Source: Dechloromonas sp. ZY10
GTDB taxonomy: Bacteria > Pseudomonadota > Gammaproteobacteria > Burkholderiales > Rhodocyclaceae
DNA length: 64,000 nucleotides
Assembly (NCBI RefSeq): GCF_041378895.1
Contig: NZ_CP144212.1
Coordinates: 3,023,501 to 3,087,500, forward strand
Direction: 5' to 3'
The notes below the pieces were generated by a model. It was not told the origin of the DNA. It was given only the letters and a program-made list of their open reading frames with translations, and searched no databases. Below, one piece after another: positions 51,001 through 59,343 of the stretch. The first letter of the stretch is position 1; the number at the start of each line of letters is the position of its first letter. The position numbers were made by a program, and so were the translations under genes.

Positions 51001-51149
51001 TCGCCAGCGGCCCCGGTTCGGAAGTGCAACGACCGCTGGCCATCGTCGTGATCGGGGGCCTGCTCACCTCGACCGTGCTCACCTTGCTGCTGCTACCCAT
51101 CCTGTTCCGCCGCTTCGGGCTGGAAACCGCCTCGCCCCTGCCACGTTGA
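48057..51149 (+). CDS. CusA-like heavy-metal RND efflux pump
   Basis: 1030 residues, full HME-RND architecture (opening MLTALIRFSLTQRLLLLVLALLLAGAG). Helix 4 reads LAIAIGMLVDAAVVVIEN: the Asp and Glu equivalent to CzcA Asp408 and Glu415 are kept, but the first Asp is Ala, as in CusA-type pumps. This separates it from the CzcA-like pump at 33385 and suggests another cation class. It lies 12 bases after the adaptor and is followed by DUF3240 and a TolC-type gene. Actual substrate unknown. Confidence 0.92.
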   Translation: MLTALIRFSLTQRLLLLVLALLLAGAGLQAFALLPIDAFPDVSTTQVKIILKAPGMTPEEVEARITTPLEQELLGIPQQRLLRSTAKYALADITLDFTDGTDIYWARQQVGERLNAALGNLPPGVEGGLAPITTPLGEMYMFTLEGELSLAEKRSLLDWTIRPQLRTVPGVADVNSLGGEVRVFEVVPDAALLAARGLSQQQLATALAANNRNDGAGRLGDGEEALLVRVEGAIRDLDDVRAIVVSPRPERVVRVGDVATVRHGGLTRYGAVSRNGAGETVQGLVLGLRGANAQAVVAGVKARLAEIAASLPEGVRIVPFYDRGELVSRAVGGVAKALAEAIVLVVLLLLAFLGNLRAALVVALMLPLSALATFVLMQLAGLSANLMSLGGLAIAIGMLVDAAVVVIENVETQLAEGQPGLPTLHLVYRAAREVATPVTSGIAIIIIVFLPLLTLQGLEGKMFAPVALTIVFALSASLLLSLTVVPVLASWLLKRGVHHEPWLVRKLAALYDRVLAQALAHSRRFIAGALLALVAAGGVFLLLGKSFMPTMDEGDLIMQLEKLPSIGLDQTIAVDTRVQQAILERVPEVRGIVARAGADELGLDPMGLNQTDTFMVLAPRSEWRDADPAALQDRLRAVMADFPGIGFSFTQPIDMRVSEMLTGVRGDLAIKIYGPDLATLNRLAGEIVASVGRVRGAEDTFTLRNDGVQYLRIGIDRLAAGRLGLNVADLQNELKTLLEGQPVGTVLDRGRRVPVLLRAPAALRHSPADFAALRIALPGEAAGGTGASVPLAQVARIERIDGPVKVDRENAQRYVVVQSNVRDRDLVGFVEEARAAVTRDVPLPTGYRLAWGGQFENQQRAAARLAVVVPVALLLIFFLLFSTFGSLRQALLVLSNIPFALIGGVFALFIAGEYLSVPASVGFIALLGIAVLNGVVMVSYFNQLLARGLPLAEVVVEGARRRLRPVLMTASIAAFGLVPMLFASGPGSEVQRPLAIVVIGGLLTSTVLTLLLLPILFRRFGLETASPLPR

Positions 51150-51154
51150 CCCCC

Positions 51155-51505
51155 ATGCATACACCATCCGCCGCCCATGCCCTGCCCAGCGGACTGCCGC
51201 CCGGCGACGAGCTGCTGCTGACACTGATCGTCCCGGTCGATGTTGCCGAAGCAGTCGAAGACCTGCTGCTCGCCCGCAGCGACCTGGTCAGTGGCTTTAC
51301 CAGCAGCATTGCCGACGGCCACGGCTCGCGGCTGGCCCTGCACGGCGCAGCCGAACTGGTCAGCGGCCACTCGCCGCGCAGCCAGATTCAAACGATTGCC
51401 ACCGCTGACGACCTGCGCCTTCTGCTGGCTGCGCTCAAGGCAGCGCTGCCGCGCGCGCAAATCTACTACTGGCTGACCCCGGTACTTGAAAAAGGCCGTT
51501 TATGA
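51155..51505 (+). CDS. DUF3240 family protein
   Basis: 116 residues, cytoplasmic or peripheral. Core: LLLTLIVPVDVAEAVEDLLLARSDLVSGFTSSIADGHG, LVSGHSPRSQIQTIAT, YYWLTPVLEKGRL, the DUF3240 pattern, which resembles a small PII/CutA-like ferredoxin fold. These genes accompany CusA-like RND pumps; function unknown, possibly metal-dependent regulation. Start ATG 51155 (a TTG at 51146 overlaps the pump stop). ATGA overlap with the TolC gene. Confidence 0.82.
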   Translation: MHTPSAAHALPSGLPPGDELLLTLIVPVDVAEAVEDLLLARSDLVSGFTSSIADGHGSRLALHGAAELVSGHSPRSQIQTIATADDLRLLLAALKAALPRAQIYYWLTPVLEKGRL

Positions 51506-52764
51506 TCCGCCCCCTTGCCCTCCTGGCCGCGCTCGGCATCTCGCCCGGCTCGATTGCCGCCCCCGAGCCGCCGCCTGCCGCCGTGCACGCCGTGCTCCCC
51601 CCCACCGCCGCAGTCGCCCGGATGCTGCGCGAGCACCCGGCGCTGGCCGCCGGCGAACTGGGAATCGCCGCCAGTACCGCCGAACGCCGCCGGCTCGAAG
51701 CCGGGCCACACGAATGGACCCTGCGCCTGCTCGGCCAGCAACGCCGCAGCCTGCCGCCGGCCACGCCGGAACAACGCTACAACGAATGGAATGGCGCCGT
51801 TGAACGCGCCCTGCGCCTGCCCGGCAAGGCCGCGCTCGACAGCGAACTTGGCGCTGCCGGCGAAAGCGCAGCCCGTAGCGCGGCCGGCGAGATTGGCCAT
51901 GCAACCCGGCGCGAATTGCTCACCCGCTGGTTTGACTGGCTGCGCGACAGCGCCGCCGAGCAGCAATGGGCCGGGCAAGCCGCCTCGCTCGACCAACAAG
52001 CCGCCAGCCTGCGCCGCCGCGAACAACTCGGCGATGCGGCCCGCAGCGAACGGGTTCAAGCCGAAGCCGCACAGGCCCAGGCCGAGGCACAACTGGCGCA
52101 GGCCCGGCAACGCCGCCTGAGCGCCGAAGCCCAGCTGCAACATCGCTACCCCGGCTTGCCACTGCAATTGCCCAGGCAATGGCCAACACCACCGACGTGG
52201 TCCGGTAACGAGCAGGAATGGCTGGCAGCGCTGCTCGAACACAACCACGAACTCGCACTGGCTACCGCCGAAGCCCGGCGCGCCGGGGTCGCCGCCGAAC
52301 GCAGCCGGCGCGAACGGACCCCCGACCCGACCATCGGCCTGCAACTCGGCCGCGAACGCGGCGGCGAAGAACGCCTTGCCGCCATCTACCTCAGCCTGCC
52401 ACTGCCCGGCGAAGCCCGTAGCGCGGCTGCCGATGCCAGCCAGGCTCAAGCCGCCGCCGCCGAACGCCAGCTCGCAGCCGTCCGCCGCCGCATCGAAGCC
52501 GACGCCGCCAGCCTGCTGCAAGCCCTGCGCCTGAGCAACGAACACTGGCCGGCCAGCCAGCGCGCCGCCGAACGTCAGCAACAGGCGGCGGCGATGAGCG
52601 AACGCGCCTGGCAACTCGGCGAAGGCAGCCTGGGCGAAGTCCTGCTCGCCCGCCGCCTGGCTAACGAAGCCGCCCTCACCGCCCGCCTGGCGCAACTCGA
52701 CGCGCTGGAAAAACACGCGCAGGTACTGCTTGATGCGCATCGCTTATGGGATGACGAGGAATGA
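51502..52764 (+). CDS. TolC-family outer-membrane channel
   Basis: 420 residues; signal peptide ending near SIAAPEP, then two efflux-channel repeats with long Ala/Glu/Arg helices (TAAVARMLREHPALAAGELGIAASTAERRRLEAGP; second half from about 245, HNHELALATAEARRAGVAAERSRRERTPDPTIGLQLGRERGG). Closes the second efflux operon. An isolated CTTAAG half-site lies at 52811 after it. Confidence 0.88.
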   Translation: MIRPLALLAALGISPGSIAAPEPPPAAVHAVLPPTAAVARMLREHPALAAGELGIAASTAERRRLEAGPHEWTLRLLGQQRRSLPPATPEQRYNEWNGAVERALRLPGKAALDSELGAAGESAARSAAGEIGHATRRELLTRWFDWLRDSAAEQQWAGQAASLDQQAASLRRREQLGDAARSERVQAEAAQAQAEAQLAQARQRRLSAEAQLQHRYPGLPLQLPRQWPTPPTWSGNEQEWLAALLEHNHELALATAEARRAGVAAERSRRERTPDPTIGLQLGRERGGEERLAAIYLSLPLPGEARSAAADASQAQAAAAERQLAAVRRRIEADAASLLQALRLSNEHWPASQRAAERQQQAAAMSERAWQLGEGSLGEVLLARRLANEAALTARLAQLDALEKHAQVLLDAHRLWDDEE

Positions 52765-52831
52765 AGCCGGGGCGGCTTCAGGACGTAGAGGCTCTCCGGT
52801 GCAGGCCTGGCTTAAGGCTGTTTTTTCTGAT

Positions 52832-53092
52832 TGACGCGGTCGACCGTGGAAATTGAGGTTTTTTCCCCGGTTGGCGGGATGAATGCCTGCCGGATCTTGC
52901 TTCGCCAAGCCATTGCCTTTTTTGGCGCGGGCTTCCGCGCCTGATGCTCAGGCGCAACGGGGGCGCGGCCAAACCCGGCCCAGCGGGCCTCAAACAGTCC
53001 TCGCCCTCTTCCCCGTTGCCCCCTGCGCTGCTCAACGCCGCAGAGGGCCGGGGAAAACCCTTACCGATTCACGGTCGGAGGGGAAAGCAAGC
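52832..53092 (+). repeat. Left flanking repeat of the beta-helix gene
   Basis: Aligns in the same orientation with 54809-55129. Shared segments: TGACGCGGTC at the start, a GCTTCGCCA block, TTCCGCGCCTGA, CAGGCGCAACGGGGG, GGGCCTCAAACAGTCCTCGCC and CGCCGCAGAGGGCCGGGGAA at the end. Relative to the right copy it lacks about 90 internal bases (the ACTTTTTCTTGTC hairpin part). Confidence 0.75.
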
Positions 53093-53108
53093 TGCTCCTG
53101 CGCACCGA

Positions 53109-54614
53109 TCAAGCTGCCTCGCCACTTTTCCCGTCACTCGCCTTAGGCGTAAAAACATTGCCCTTGGCCTGATTGGCCAGAGTGATGGTGATGGGCGGAT
53201 TACATTCGGAAGCTGGGTTACCGCGCAGGGTACGGTAGCCATCGGGCTCTTCCCGAATATTGATCGTGCAATTGCAGCAAACAAACTGATTCCAGTCGGA
53301 GTTGATGTGATTCCAGCTATCAAACCCGACTTGGCAGTTGATCGCCAGGCAGTTGTCGTAGCTAATTTTGATAGCGCCAACCTTGCAGAACATATCGCGC
53401 GGATCGGGTGCCCAGCCGTAGCCAAGCCCCTGTCCATACTCGGGGCCGGTCGCACCGTAAGCATCCATGGCCAGCACATTGGTAGCCGTGCAGGAGACAA
53501 AACTGATATCCCACCCCCAGGCGGTAAATCCGGCAGCCTGCAAATCCTGGGGACGAATGGCGGTAATGTTTTCGGCAACGCAATCGCTAACCGTGACGCC
53601 AATCCCATAGACTTCGACACCGGTAGATTTGGCCCCGGTCTGACTGGGGGTAACGCCATCAATGATGTTGCGTGCGACAAAATGGCTGACGCTGACATCG
53701 GCATCAAGAAAAACCGAAATACCATGGCAATCGTCAGCACTGCCGGTGAGGTTGGTGGCCGAACAGCGGTCGAAGTTCAGGCCTATGCAGAAAATCGGCA
53801 CAAAGCCGATGACGGTGTGGCCGCCGGTCAGGATGTTGCCGTTGAATTGCGACAGCAAGTTGCTGGCGACACACTCCCAAGTCACTACACTCATGCACTT
53901 GAGGTAGCTGTAACCCTGCACAGCACCATCGTGGTTGATGAAGTTGCGCATCAGGCATTCGCTGACCGTAGCACCGATGGTGTTCAGGATTTGAATGCCG
54001 GCACAGGAATCGGCAGTTACCTCGAGGTTATGCACGGCACAGTTGAGAATAGCCACATCCAGCGCCTTGCTGACATGAAAGCCGCAAGGCGTCAGGAAAC
54101 GAGTATCCAGATTGTGAAAGAACAGCCCGTCCACAGTGATGTTCTTGATCCCCAGAGAACTCACTTGTTCAGCCCGCACCCCGCAGTAGCCCATGTTCTC
54201 CAGGGTACCGTTCTCGACAATGATGTTGGCGACGTTGTTCTGAATGCTGATTCCCGCTGTGATCAGACTGCGATCAGACAGGTCAGCGCGCAGGGTGTGG
54301 CCCCCGAGGTCGAGCACGACATTGCTGGCAGCAATGGTAATCGCCGAGCCGGGCTCGGCGCCGGGAGCCCATACCACGTCATCGGCCAGCACATACCTCC
54401 CCGGGCTGTTGATCAGCAAGCCTTGCGGAGGGATGGCAGTGATCAACGGCTTGGCTTGCACCTCCTGCATGCCTTGGTTCCGTAGCGGCGACAGCAGCTC
54501 CATCAGGGCATCGGCAGAATCGTAGGCCTTAACCAGAGCGCCTTGGTCCAGCGAACTGAACCCATCCCGTTCAAACAGTTTTTGCAACACATCCTGCGGC
54601 TGAGTGGCATTCAT
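53109..54614 (-). CDS. Right-handed parallel beta-helix protein
   Basis: 501 residues from ATG 54614 (AAGGAAC 6 bases upstream). An N-terminal helical part of about 60 residues without a signal peptide; from about 70 on, repeated short turns typical of beta-helix proteins (GRYVLADDVVWAPG, ITIAASNVVLDLGGHTL, ISIQNNVANIIVENGTLENMGYCGVRAEQV, VAILNCAVHNLEVTADSCAGIQILNTIGATVSEC). It is Cys- and Asn-rich. Resembles pectate-lyase-like or surface carbohydrate-binding folds; no catalytic residues are assigned. GC is clearly lower than neighbours and it is bracketed by direct repeats, so it was probably acquired. Confidence 0.8.
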   Translation of the reverse strand: MNATQPQDVLQKLFERDGFSSLDQGALVKAYDSADALMELLSPLRNQGMQEVQAKPLITAIPPQGLLINSPGRYVLADDVVWAPGAEPGSAITIAASNVVLDLGGHTLRADLSDRSLITAGISIQNNVANIIVENGTLENMGYCGVRAEQVSSLGIKNITVDGLFFHNLDTRFLTPCGFHVSKALDVAILNCAVHNLEVTADSCAGIQILNTIGATVSECLMRNFINHDGAVQGYSYLKCMSVVTWECVASNLLSQFNGNILTGGHTVIGFVPIFCIGLNFDRCSATNLTGSADDCHGISVFLDADVSVSHFVARNIIDGVTPSQTGAKSTGVEVYGIGVTVSDCVAENITAIRPQDLQAAGFTAWGWDISFVSCTATNVLAMDAYGATGPEYGQGLGYGWAPDPRDMFCKVGAIKISYDNCLAINCQVGFDSWNHINSDWNQFVCCNCTINIREEPDGYRTLRGNPASECNPPITITLANQAKGNVFTPKASDGKSGEAA

Positions 54615-54808
54615 GAGCGTTCCTTGTTGTTGCAGCGATAGCAAGGGAGGATTCCCCTCCCCGGAGAAAAGCAACTTCCCAACGGCATCCAAAAATGCCG
54701 AACGCAAACAATTAACACGTCATCAAAAATGAAGCAACAACCACCAGAAAGCATCGTTTTCATAGACCCGCAAAGACCATGCGCCAACAGCATTTTTTCT
54801 CAAGGCTG

Positions 54809-55129
54809 ACGCGGTCAACCACAGAAATGGGGGATTCGCTGTTGGCGAGATCAATACCTGCCGTGCTTTGCTTCGCCAGGCCATCGTCTTTCTAGGCGAC
54901 AGTTTCCGCGCCTGACGCGCGGGCTTACTTTTTCTTGTCTTGCCAAGAAAAAGTAGCCAAAAAGAAGGCGCGCCCACTGCGGCGCCCGGCGATGCCGGGT
55001 GCTCTGCGCTGCTCAGGCGCAACGGGGGGCTGCGGAACTCGGCCCTGCGGGCCTCAAACAGTCCTCGCCCTTGATCCCGTTGCCCCTTGCGCTGCTCGAC
55101 GCCGCAGAGGGCCGGGGAAAAACGTCTCA
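54809..55129 (-). repeat. Right flanking repeat of the beta-helix gene, containing an inverted type-A/B hybrid
   Basis: From 54903 to 55129 the reverse complement begins GAGACGTTTTTCCCCGGCCC as type A and ends in the type-A CCGGGCGCCGCAG / ACTTTTTCTTGG hairpin part, but the middle module (GGGCCTCAAACAGTCCTCG) is that of type B2 at 30180. From 54809 it also aligns with the left copy at 52832. The stretch 54615-54808 holds nothing else recognised. Confidence 0.75.
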
Positions 55130-55300
55130 GTTTTATGCCCGACGCTGAAAACAAGCGTTTTGTGGTGTTAGCAGTGGAAAATCTGCACCAATCCCAAAGA
55201 TATTTTATCGACCCATACTGCTTCCCAATGTATGCTTTTAGAGCATCCGAGATGCCCTAAAAAAATGTGACTTCTCCCGTTTATGGAAAGGCTTTACTAG

Positions 55301-55663
55301 ATGCTTGCTAACGTACCTCTTGTATTTCAAGGGCTGTTCTGGGGAGCTTTAGGAGGAGCCATGTTTCATGCATATTGGCTTTTGTCAGTAGGCCATACGA
55401 TGAATAAGGCTTCGATGAGTGTGGCAAAGCGCAACCGTAATTTCAGACTGAAATTCACTGTTCTTTCTGGATTTGTTGGTGCTATAGCCGGGTTCTTCGT
55501 ATTTGTTTGGTTTTTTAACGAAATACAAGCAGGGTTTATTGCTAAAGAGAAGGTATGCGTTGCTGCTGCATTGGCTGGACTAACAGGAGAGCCATTGTTG
55601 AGTTTTCTGGGGAAGGTGCGTTCATTGTCAGTTTTTGGGGTTGCGGCAAATAACAAAGAGTAA
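55301..55663 (+). CDS. Small hypothetical membrane protein
   Basis: 120 residues, unrecognised. Three hydrophobic stretches (about 5-30, 52-72 and 84-100) suggest an inner-membrane protein; hydrophilic parts are Lys/Arg-rich (NKASMSVAKRNRNFRLK). Codon use and the whole stretch 55140-55670 are far more A/T-rich than the rest of the window. It resembles phage- or island-type orphan genes, but no phage gene is near. ATG start; weak ribosome site. Confidence 0.6.
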   Translation: MLANVPLVFQGLFWGALGGAMFHAYWLLSVGHTMNKASMSVAKRNRNFRLKFTVLSGFVGAIAGFFVFVWFFNEIQAGFIAKEKVCVAAALAGLTGEPLLSFLGKVRSLSVFGVAANNKE

Positions 55664-55770
55664 ATATCGTCTTGAGGTCAAGAGACTAATTTCCGCAGTC
55701 AACAGCTAAAAAGCTGCCTTTCCCCAAGTCGACCGTAAAAATCATTCCCCCGCAAAGCACTCCAGCCCGT

Positions 55771-55995
55771 GACGCCTTTGGGCCCCATGCGGAGCGCCGA
55801 GCAACGCAGGCGGGCCGGGGGATTTCGGCTGGTGGTGTTTGAGCCCCGCAGGGGCGAGTTTAGCCAGCCGCCCGGCTCGCTGAGTAGCGCAGGGAAGTCG
55901 GCGCAGCCGACCGCGTAGCCTGGGTTGCCTTTTCTTTGGCTACTTTCTTTTGGCGAAGCAAAAGAAAGTACGCCCGCGCGTCAGGCGCGGAAAAC
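55771..55995 (-). repeat. Dispersed mosaic repeat, type B, copy 3 (inverted)
   Basis: Reverse complement of the B layout: GACGCCTTTGGGCCCCATGC at one end and CGCGCGTCAGGCGCGGAAAA at the other, with the CTTTCTTTTGGCGAAGCAAAAG hairpin. A GTCGACCGTAAAAA box precedes it at 55729. Confidence 0.85.
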
Positions 55996-56066
55996 AGCGG
56001 GAAAATAGCGAAAACCAGTCCAACACCACCGCCCCCCAAAAAAACCAACCCCAAACCGAAACCCCC

Positions 56067-56555
56067 ATGTCCCCCACCCTCCGCCCTGCCCATTTCCCCT
56101 CCGACCTCGCCGCCGTGCTGGAAATCTTTCGCGAGTACGTGCGCAGCCCGACCGCCGACCTGGGTTTTCAGGATTACGAGCGCGAGTTCGCCGACCTGCC
56201 AGGGAAGTACGCGGCACCGCGCGGTTGCGTGTTGCTGGCGTGGGCGGGTGACGAACTGCTGGGTTGCGGCGCCTTGCGGCCGGTCGATGATGCCAGTTGC
56301 GAGATGAAGCGGGTCTATCTGCGGCCGGCGGCGCGCGGCCGGCAACTGGGCCGCCAACTGGTCGAGGGCCTGCTCGCCAAGGCGCGGGAGGCCGGCTACC
56401 GCCGGGTTTGCCTCGACGTGCTGCCGGAGTTTGTTGCCGCCCGCCGACTTTACGCGTCGCTGGGTTTTGTTCCGGCGCCGCCGGTGAGTTTCAACCCGGT
56501 GCCGGGAACGCTGTTCCTGGCGCTCGAATTGCCTGACCGCAACACCACCCCCTGA
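56067..56555 (+). CDS. GNAT-family N-acetyltransferase
   Basis: 162 residues from ATG 56067; the open frame upstream lies in repeat DNA and is not used. GNAT core: GCVLLAWAGDELLGCGALRPVDDASCEMKRVYLRPAARGRQLGRQLVEGLLAKAREAGYRRVCLDVLP, including the acetyl-CoA loop RxxxxGRQLG. Substrate unknown. Placed directly after repeat B3 with hardly any leader, so its promoter may lie in the repeat. Confidence 0.85.
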   Translation: MSPTLRPAHFPSDLAAVLEIFREYVRSPTADLGFQDYEREFADLPGKYAAPRGCVLLAWAGDELLGCGALRPVDDASCEMKRVYLRPAARGRQLGRQLVEGLLAKAREAGYRRVCLDVLPEFVAARRLYASLGFVPAPPVSFNPVPGTLFLALELPDRNTTP

Positions 56556-56626
56556 GCGCCCGCTCCGGGTTAGCCGCAGGAGGCTGGCCCGGATTCGGCA
56601 AACTTCTTGGTTAAAACGGGAAATTT

Positions 56627-56640
56627 CACGGTCGACCGTG
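56627..56640. repeat. Palindrome CACGGTCGACCGTG (family copy)
   Basis: Perfect 14-bp palindrome after the GNAT gene, followed 6 bases on by a T run; could serve as a terminator. Confidence 0.8.
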
Positions 56641-56676
56641 ACCACAGTTTTTTGCCCCAGCCGAGGTACCGGGCGG

Positions 56677-56709
56677 GTTAATCCGCGCTTAAGCTGCTGC
56701 GCTTACCCT
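56677..56709 (+). promoter_or_regulatory. YTTAAK-type box and -10 of the chemoreceptor gene
   Basis: GTTAAT (56677-56682), CCGCG, CTTAAG (56688-56693), exactly 10 bases, TACCCT (56704-56709). The start codon is 28 bases further on. Confidence 0.65.
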
Positions 56710-56737
56710 CGAAAAATCTATTTTTCATGGGGGCATC

Positions 56738-58360
56738 ATGCTGCGCGATCTGACTATCCGTTTCCGCCTTGGCCTGACCCTGGGCCTGCTTTGTCTGGCG
56801 CTTGCGGCAACCGGCGGGCTGGGAATTTACAGTACCGTGGTCAATCATCGGGTGACCGAGAACCTGATTGCCGACGAACGCCTGGTGGTGATTGTCGGCC
56901 GGATCAACGTCAAGGTATTCGACTCGCGGCTGCACATTGCGCAGGCCCGGCTGGAAACCGCTACCGACAAGTTGCAGCAGGAAGGCCGGGTACTGGCAGA
57001 AAACAACCGAGCCACCCGGCTCGACCTGAGCGAACTGCAGGCCGCCGGGGCAGCTCGGCAAACGCCGGAGATTGCGGCTTTTGTCAGCACCGTGGGCAAT
57101 TTTGTCGAACATTATCTGGTGCCGCTGGAAAAGGCCTTGCTGGCTGGCGACCAGGCCGAATTCGCCGCCTTGCTGGAGCAATCCGGCGGCAAGTATTACA
57201 GCCCGATCAAGCAGAGCCGCTCCGACCTGATGCAGGCCATCGAGCGTTCGTCGCAGGCACAGCAGGCGGAGTCGGCCCAGGTCTATCGCCTGAGCCTGCG
57301 CCTAATCGTCACCGTGGTCGGTGGCGGAATCCTGCTGGCACTGGGTTTTGGCGGTCTGGTGCTGCGCACGATCAGCATCGATACCCGGCGCTTGCTCGAC
57401 GGCATCCTGAGCATCCAGCAGCAGCACGATCTGACCCGACGACTGGAAGACCGGGGCCGGGACGAACTGGCGCAGATCGCCACGGCGATCAATCGGCTGT
57501 TGGGGGCGCTGCGCCACTTTGCCGGCAATGTCGGCGAGCATAGCCGGCAGAACATCGCCGTTGCCAGCGGCTTGCTGGCACAGGCCGGCGAGGTCAGTGG
57601 CAGCGCCTCGCAACAAAGCGAACTGGCAGCGGCGGCACGAGCCCGGCTGGCAGAGATGCGCGACGGCATTCACGCGATCAGCCAGCTGGCAGCTGAAACC
57701 CGCAGCCTGACCGAAGCCGGAGCCCGCCTCGGCGCGGCCGGCGGCAGCGCGGTGACTGGCACCGCGCAGGAAATGCGCAAGGTCGCGGCGCAGGTGCAGA
57801 GCGCCGCCGACGACATTCGGCAACTGGACAAGCAGTCAGGCGAAATCGATCACATCGTCTCGGCGATTTCGGAAATTGCCGACCAGACCAACCTGCTGGC
57901 GCTCAACGCGGCCATCGAATCGGCCCGCGCCGGCGAAGCCGGCCGCGGCTTTGCCGTGGTCGCCGACGAGGTGCGCAAGCTGGCCGAACGGACCCGGCAT
58001 TTCACCGACCAGATTCAGGTCACCATCTCGAATATCCGCCAGGAAACGGTGGCTGCCGCCAACTGCATGGAGGCCGGCAAGGAACTGGCGCAAAGCGGAG
58101 TACAAGCGGCCGTCGACGCCGCCGGACTGATCGGGCAGATCGAAGCAGCGCTGAACTCGATCAACCGGGCGGTCAGCGAAATCAGCGACACCCTGCACAC
58201 GCAGGAGGACCGCAGCACGCAAATCGCCCTTGGCATCGCCGAGATTGCCGAACTCTCCGGCCGGAATGCCGAGCATGCCCGCAATTCCTGTGCGCTGGCG
58301 GCGCAGGCGGCCGAAGCCAGCCGCGAATTGTCGGATGCGGCCTCCCTGTTCAAGGCCTGA
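56738..58360 (+). CDS. Methyl-accepting chemotaxis protein
   Basis: 540 residues. Helices at about 10-32 and 188-210 flank a ~155-residue all-helical periplasmic domain of the four-helix-bundle type. HAMP about 210-265; the signalling domain has [43 protein letters not shown]. No C-terminal CheR-tethering peptide is visible. Ligand unknown. Preceded by a YTTAAK-type box, placing it in the proposed regulon with the cytochrome operon that follows. Confidence 0.93.
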   Translation: MLRDLTIRFRLGLTLGLLCLALAATGGLGIYSTVVNHRVTENLIADERLVVIVGRINVKVFDSRLHIAQARLETATDKLQQEGRVLAENNRATRLDLSELQAAGAARQTPEIAAFVSTVGNFVEHYLVPLEKALLAGDQAEFAALLEQSGGKYYSPIKQSRSDLMQAIERSSQAQQAESAQVYRLSLRLIVTVVGGGILLALGFGGLVLRTISIDTRRLLDGILSIQQQHDLTRRLEDRGRDELAQIATAINRLLGALRHFAGNVGEHSRQNIAVASGLLAQAGEVSGSASQQSELAAAARARLAEMRDGIHAISQLAAETRSLTEAGARLGAAGGSAVTGTAQEMRKVAAQVQSAADDIRQLDKQSGEIDHIVSAISEIADQTNLLALNAAIESARAGEAGRGFAVVADEVRKLAERTRHFTDQIQVTISNIRQETVAAANCMEAGKELAQSGVQAAVDAAGLIGQIEAALNSINRAVSEISDTLHTQEDRSTQIALGIAEIAELSGRNAEHARNSCALAAQAAEASRELSDAASLFKA

Positions 58361-58372
58361 AGCAGCGGGACT

Positions 58373-58405
58373 GTTAAGCAGCACTTAATCCCCATCCCCC
58401 AGACT
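58373..58405 (+). promoter_or_regulatory. YTTAAK-type box and promoter of the SHP cytochrome operon
   Basis: GTTAAG (58373-58378), CAGCA, CTTAAT (58384-58389), then 10 bases and a weak -10 CAGACT (58400-58405); an alternative -10 TGATAC starts at 58405. It starts 13 bases after the chemoreceptor stop. Confidence 0.6.
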
Positions 58406-58436
58406 GATACCCGAGCAAACCGCAAGGAAACCCGAC

Positions 58437-58841
58437 ATGCGACCAACACTGTTGATGATTTTGAGTTGTATCTCTTTCGGCGCCGGAGCCGCCACGCCTA
58501 ACCCGTTGCTGGCCCGCTACCAGCAGGAGGCACAGGCAGTGCAACCCGGCTTCACGGCTTCGGCCCGGCGCGGCGAACGCTGGTTCAACCAGGACTTCGC
58601 CAATACCCCGCAGTTACCGAGTTGCACCACCTGCCATACGCAGCAGCCGACGCAGCCGGGACGCCACGCGATCACCGGCAAGGCAATCAAGCCGCTGGCG
58701 CCGGCGGCCAACCCCGAGCGCTTCGGCGACCCGGCCAAGGTCGAAAAATGGTTTGGCCGCAACTGCCGGGAAGTGGTCGGCCGCGACTGCAGCGCGGCGG
58801 AAAAGGCCGACCTGCTTGCCTATCTCGGCGAGGTGCGCTGA
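58437..58841 (+). CDS. SHP-type monohaem cytochrome c (DUF1924)
   Basis: 134 residues; signal peptide ending near GAGAATP. One haem site CTTCH at 63-67, and two later Cys (about 110 and 118, in NCREVVGRDCSAAE) fit the disulphide of the sphaeroides haem protein family. These cytochromes have an unusual sixth ligand and bind oxygen or small molecules. GERWF and GRHAITGKAIKPLAPAANPERFGDPAKVEKWFGRNC are the family signature. First of three genes with a diheme cytochrome and b561, a known cluster type often next to QseBC-like genes. Confidence 0.88.
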   Translation: MRPTLLMILSCISFGAGAATPNPLLARYQQEAQAVQPGFTASARRGERWFNQDFANTPQLPSCTTCHTQQPTQPGRHAITGKAIKPLAPAANPERFGDPAKVEKWFGRNCREVVGRDCSAAEKADLLAYLGEVR

Positions 58842-58842
58842 G

Positions 58843-59343
58843 ATGCGCCGGCACTGTCTCCACCTCGGCCCGCTTTGGCATGGTCTGGCCGCTGCCGGGC
58901 TCTGCCTCGGCCTGCTCGGCAGCGCCCGCGCCGACCGCCTGCCGCTGCCGCCCGATACCCCGGCGGCCTACCGCGCCGAATGCGGCAGTTGCCACCTGGC
59001 CTACCCGCCGGGACTGCTCGCGAGCAACGACTGGAAGCAGTTGCTGGCCCGGCTCGAACACCACTTTGCCAGCGACGCCCGGATCGAAACGCCGGCACTG
59101 CGCGAAATTCTCGCCTTTTTGACTCGCCACGGCGCGGCGGACGGGCCGCGCTCGGCCGGCGGCATCCCGCCCCGGATCAGCCGCACCGCCTATTTCGAAC
59201 GCAAGCACCGCAAGGTTCCGGCCGGCCTGTGGCAAGACCCGCGCGTCGCTTCGCCGGCCAATTGCGAGGCCTGCCATCGCGGCGCGGCCGACGGCCGTTA
59301 CAGCGAACACGATCTGGCCTTGCCTGAACTGAGGAGAAGATGA
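58843..59343 (+). CDS. Diheme cytochrome c
   Basis: 166 residues; signal peptide ending near GSARAD. Two haem sites: CGSCH at 47-51 and CEACH at 141-145. Matches the DHC proteins that donate electrons to SHP. Starts 1 base after the SHP stop and overlaps or abuts the b561 start; clearly one operon. Confidence 0.9.
   Translation: MRRHCLHLGPLWHGLAAAGLCLGLLGSARADRLPLPPDTPAAYRAECGSCHLAYPPGLLASNDWKQLLARLEHHFASDARIETPALREILAFLTRHGAADGPRSAGGIPPRISRTAYFERKHRKVPAGLWQDPRVASPANCEACHRGAADGRYSEHDLALPELRRR

Noticed and set aside
52811..52816. CTTAAG after the TolC gene as a sixth regulon box
   Set aside because: Only one half-site; no second TTAA at 5 bases and no -10 at the fixed distance.
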